A stretch of DNA of 64,000 nucleotides from Antedon mediterranea. Taxonomy: Eukaryota > Echinodermata > Crinoidea > Comatulida > Antedonidae. The stretch lies in contig NC_092676.1 in the NCBI RefSeq assembly GCF_964355755.1, positions 22,674,288 through 22,738,287 on the forward strand, written 5' to 3'. The position numbers were made by a program, and so were the translations under genes. Position 1 is the stretch's first letter, and each line of letters starts with the position of its first letter. The notes below the pieces were generated by a model that was not told the DNA's origin, did no database searches, and worked only from the letters and a program-made list of their open reading frames with translations. Shown here one piece after another: positions 62,474 through 64,000 of this stretch.

Positions 62474-63289
62474 ACGTAATAATTATATTTACATAACGTT
62501 ATTAATAATATCTACCTAATATGTTATAAGAACGTTTGGAATAACATTCACAATATGTTATTTAGATAACATTATTAAACAATATATAACATTTTCCTAA
62601 CGTTATAAGAATTTTCAAAATAACGTTAAAATTATAATTACATAATGTTATTTTGAACGTTCTTCTAACGTTAGGAAAATGTTATCATTAATGTTATATA
62701 AATAACATATTTTGAATGTTATTCTGAACGTTCTTATAACGTTAGGTAGATATTACCTATAAAGTTATGTAAACATCATTTTTAACGTTATTTTGAACGT
62801 TCTTATAACGTTACGAAAATGTTATCAATAATGTTATGTAAATAACCTATTTTAATGTTGTTCCGAACTTTCTTATAAAGTTAGGTAGATGTTACCAATA
62901 ACGTTATGTAAATATCATTTTCAACGTTATTTTGAACGTTCTTCTAACGTTAGGAAAATGTTATCATTAATGTTATATAAATAACATATGTTGAATGTTA
63001 TTCCGAACGTTCTTATAACGTTAGGTAGATGTTACCAATAACGTTATGTAAATATCATTTTCAGCGTTATTTTTAACGTTCTTCTAACGTTAGGAAAATG
63101 TTATCATCAATGTTATGTAAATAACATATTTTGAATGTTATTCTGAACGTTCTTATAACGTTTAAACGATGTTATGAAAAAAATATTCTGTGAATGAACG
63201 TTATTTGAATGTTATACGAACGTTCGTAGTAAACCTAACCAAACGCTAACCAAAATATAACGTAAGCTGAACGTTATGTGTTTGCTGGG
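62474..63289 (+). repeat. AACGTT-rich satellite array, one inverted and about four direct units of 140 bp
   Basis: Direct units recur at 62655, 62795, 62934 and 63074, a period of 139-140 bases, each with GAACGTTCTTCTAACGTTAG, then GAAAATGTTATCA and AATAACATATTTTGAATG. The left 62487-62625 matches the reverse complement of a unit, so the array is head-to-head around about 62630. AACGTT and TAACGTTA palindromes recur throughout. The right end closes with GAACGTTATGTGTTTGCTGG. No ORF. Confidence 0.8.
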
Positions 63290-63564
63290 ACGATTTTTAA
63301 GTTATTGTCCTGAACGTTTGGGTTCTAATAGATATATACTTACAGAACATTCCTATTTATTTTCAGAAAAATTTATATTGGTGATTATATAAAAATCTGA
63401 CTTACCTGTATCTTCCATATAAGCTGGAATATGAAATAGCATGCCCGCTATATTCTTTTAACACGTGCCAAAATATCAAGTACCGGTAGTGAGTCCTCTC
63501 CGATCCTTAGTTTTCCCTATATATATTTTGCAAGGTACTTAGTTTCTTAGTGATTTCATTAATT
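63290..63564 (+). repeat. Right direct repeat flanking the AACGTT array
   Basis: Second copy of the 62223-62473 sequence. Differences include loss of GTCACAAAAGCTT and a small insertion (GGAATATGAAATAG), so the copies have diverged after duplication. Confidence 0.85.
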
Positions 63565-64000
63565 ATGTTTTATTTAAATATTTTTACACAAAAAAATCAA
63601 AGTGCACAAACAGAACAGTCCTCGATATTTCACTGCATTGTTTATGTCTATGACGGGGACACGACAATTATTGAAAGTAACAGTTCTCAGGGATCTATAA
63701 CGTTTACGATCATTGAAACAGTGTGATGCCATTTCGCCCAATCACGTTCACTTATTTACAAAGGCTATTAATATTATGCCACCTAAATAAATTCCTGTCA
63801 TTTAATTAGTGGACGATTGTAGGTCAAATGGCGTGCAATAATATGTACAGTAGTGTCATGTGATAGTACTAACAAATACAGCAAAACATTAGAATAAGAA
63901 TTGTATGCAGAAAATATTAATTTTTAGAATGACAACACTAATCATTGCAACATTTATTCAATAGAGAGTTATGCAACTACACTGTCACACCCCAATTAGA
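63565..64000. other. Right-end stretch, nothing recognised
   Basis: AT-rich sequence with no supported exon, repeat or site. Confidence 0.4.

Overview
The window looks like AT-rich animal nuclear DNA. Coding exons are short, interrupted by GT-AG introns, and separated by long non-coding stretches full of small inverted-repeat elements and tandem repeats. There are no bacterial-type operons, CRISPR arrays or tRNA/rRNA genes. The protein families (SIAH, ELOVL6-type elongase, FAM199X, START, HNMT-like) are metazoan. The palindromic word TAGGCCTA recurs far more often than chance. Together with split genes and low GC this fits a marine invertebrate deuterostome, perhaps an echinoderm, but the species cannot be fixed from the sequence alone.

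Layout. 1-5948: non-coding, probably inside the first intron of a minus-strand gene whose first coding exon (5949-6350) encodes an acidic N-terminus and the start of a START lipid-transfer domain. 6.4-12.6 kb: intergenic, with a G-rich tract, a CTCF-like site and a decayed fragment of the next gene. 12605-13849 (minus): a single-exon 414-residue protein with an MGC lipid-anchor N-terminus and no family I recognise. 13.9-42.4 kb: about 28 kb with no confirmed gene, holding several MITE-like elements, a 1.77 kb hAT-like element, a decayed minisatellite and a few weak exon candidates. 42442-45027 (plus): a complete four-exon SIAH ubiquitin ligase with a transposon in intron 1 and another in intron 3. 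50528-52601 (plus): two tandem intronless ELOVL6-like elongase genes. 54227-56968 (plus): the 3' seven exons of a FAM199X homologue. 60284-61696 (plus): an HNMT-like methyltransferase with two frameshifts and a damaged splice donor. 62.2-63.6 kb: a palindromic AACGTT-rich array of about 140-bp units between two long direct repeats.

The genes do not form a pathway; they are an ordinary neighbourhood of unrelated loci. The most useful points for a second look are the broken HNMT-like gene, the tandem intronless elongases, the unrecognised lipid-anchored protein with its 2.3-kb-distant fragment, the head-to-head AACGTT array, and several transposons with exact target-site duplications, two of them in gene introns. 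I found no clear new multi-gene system.
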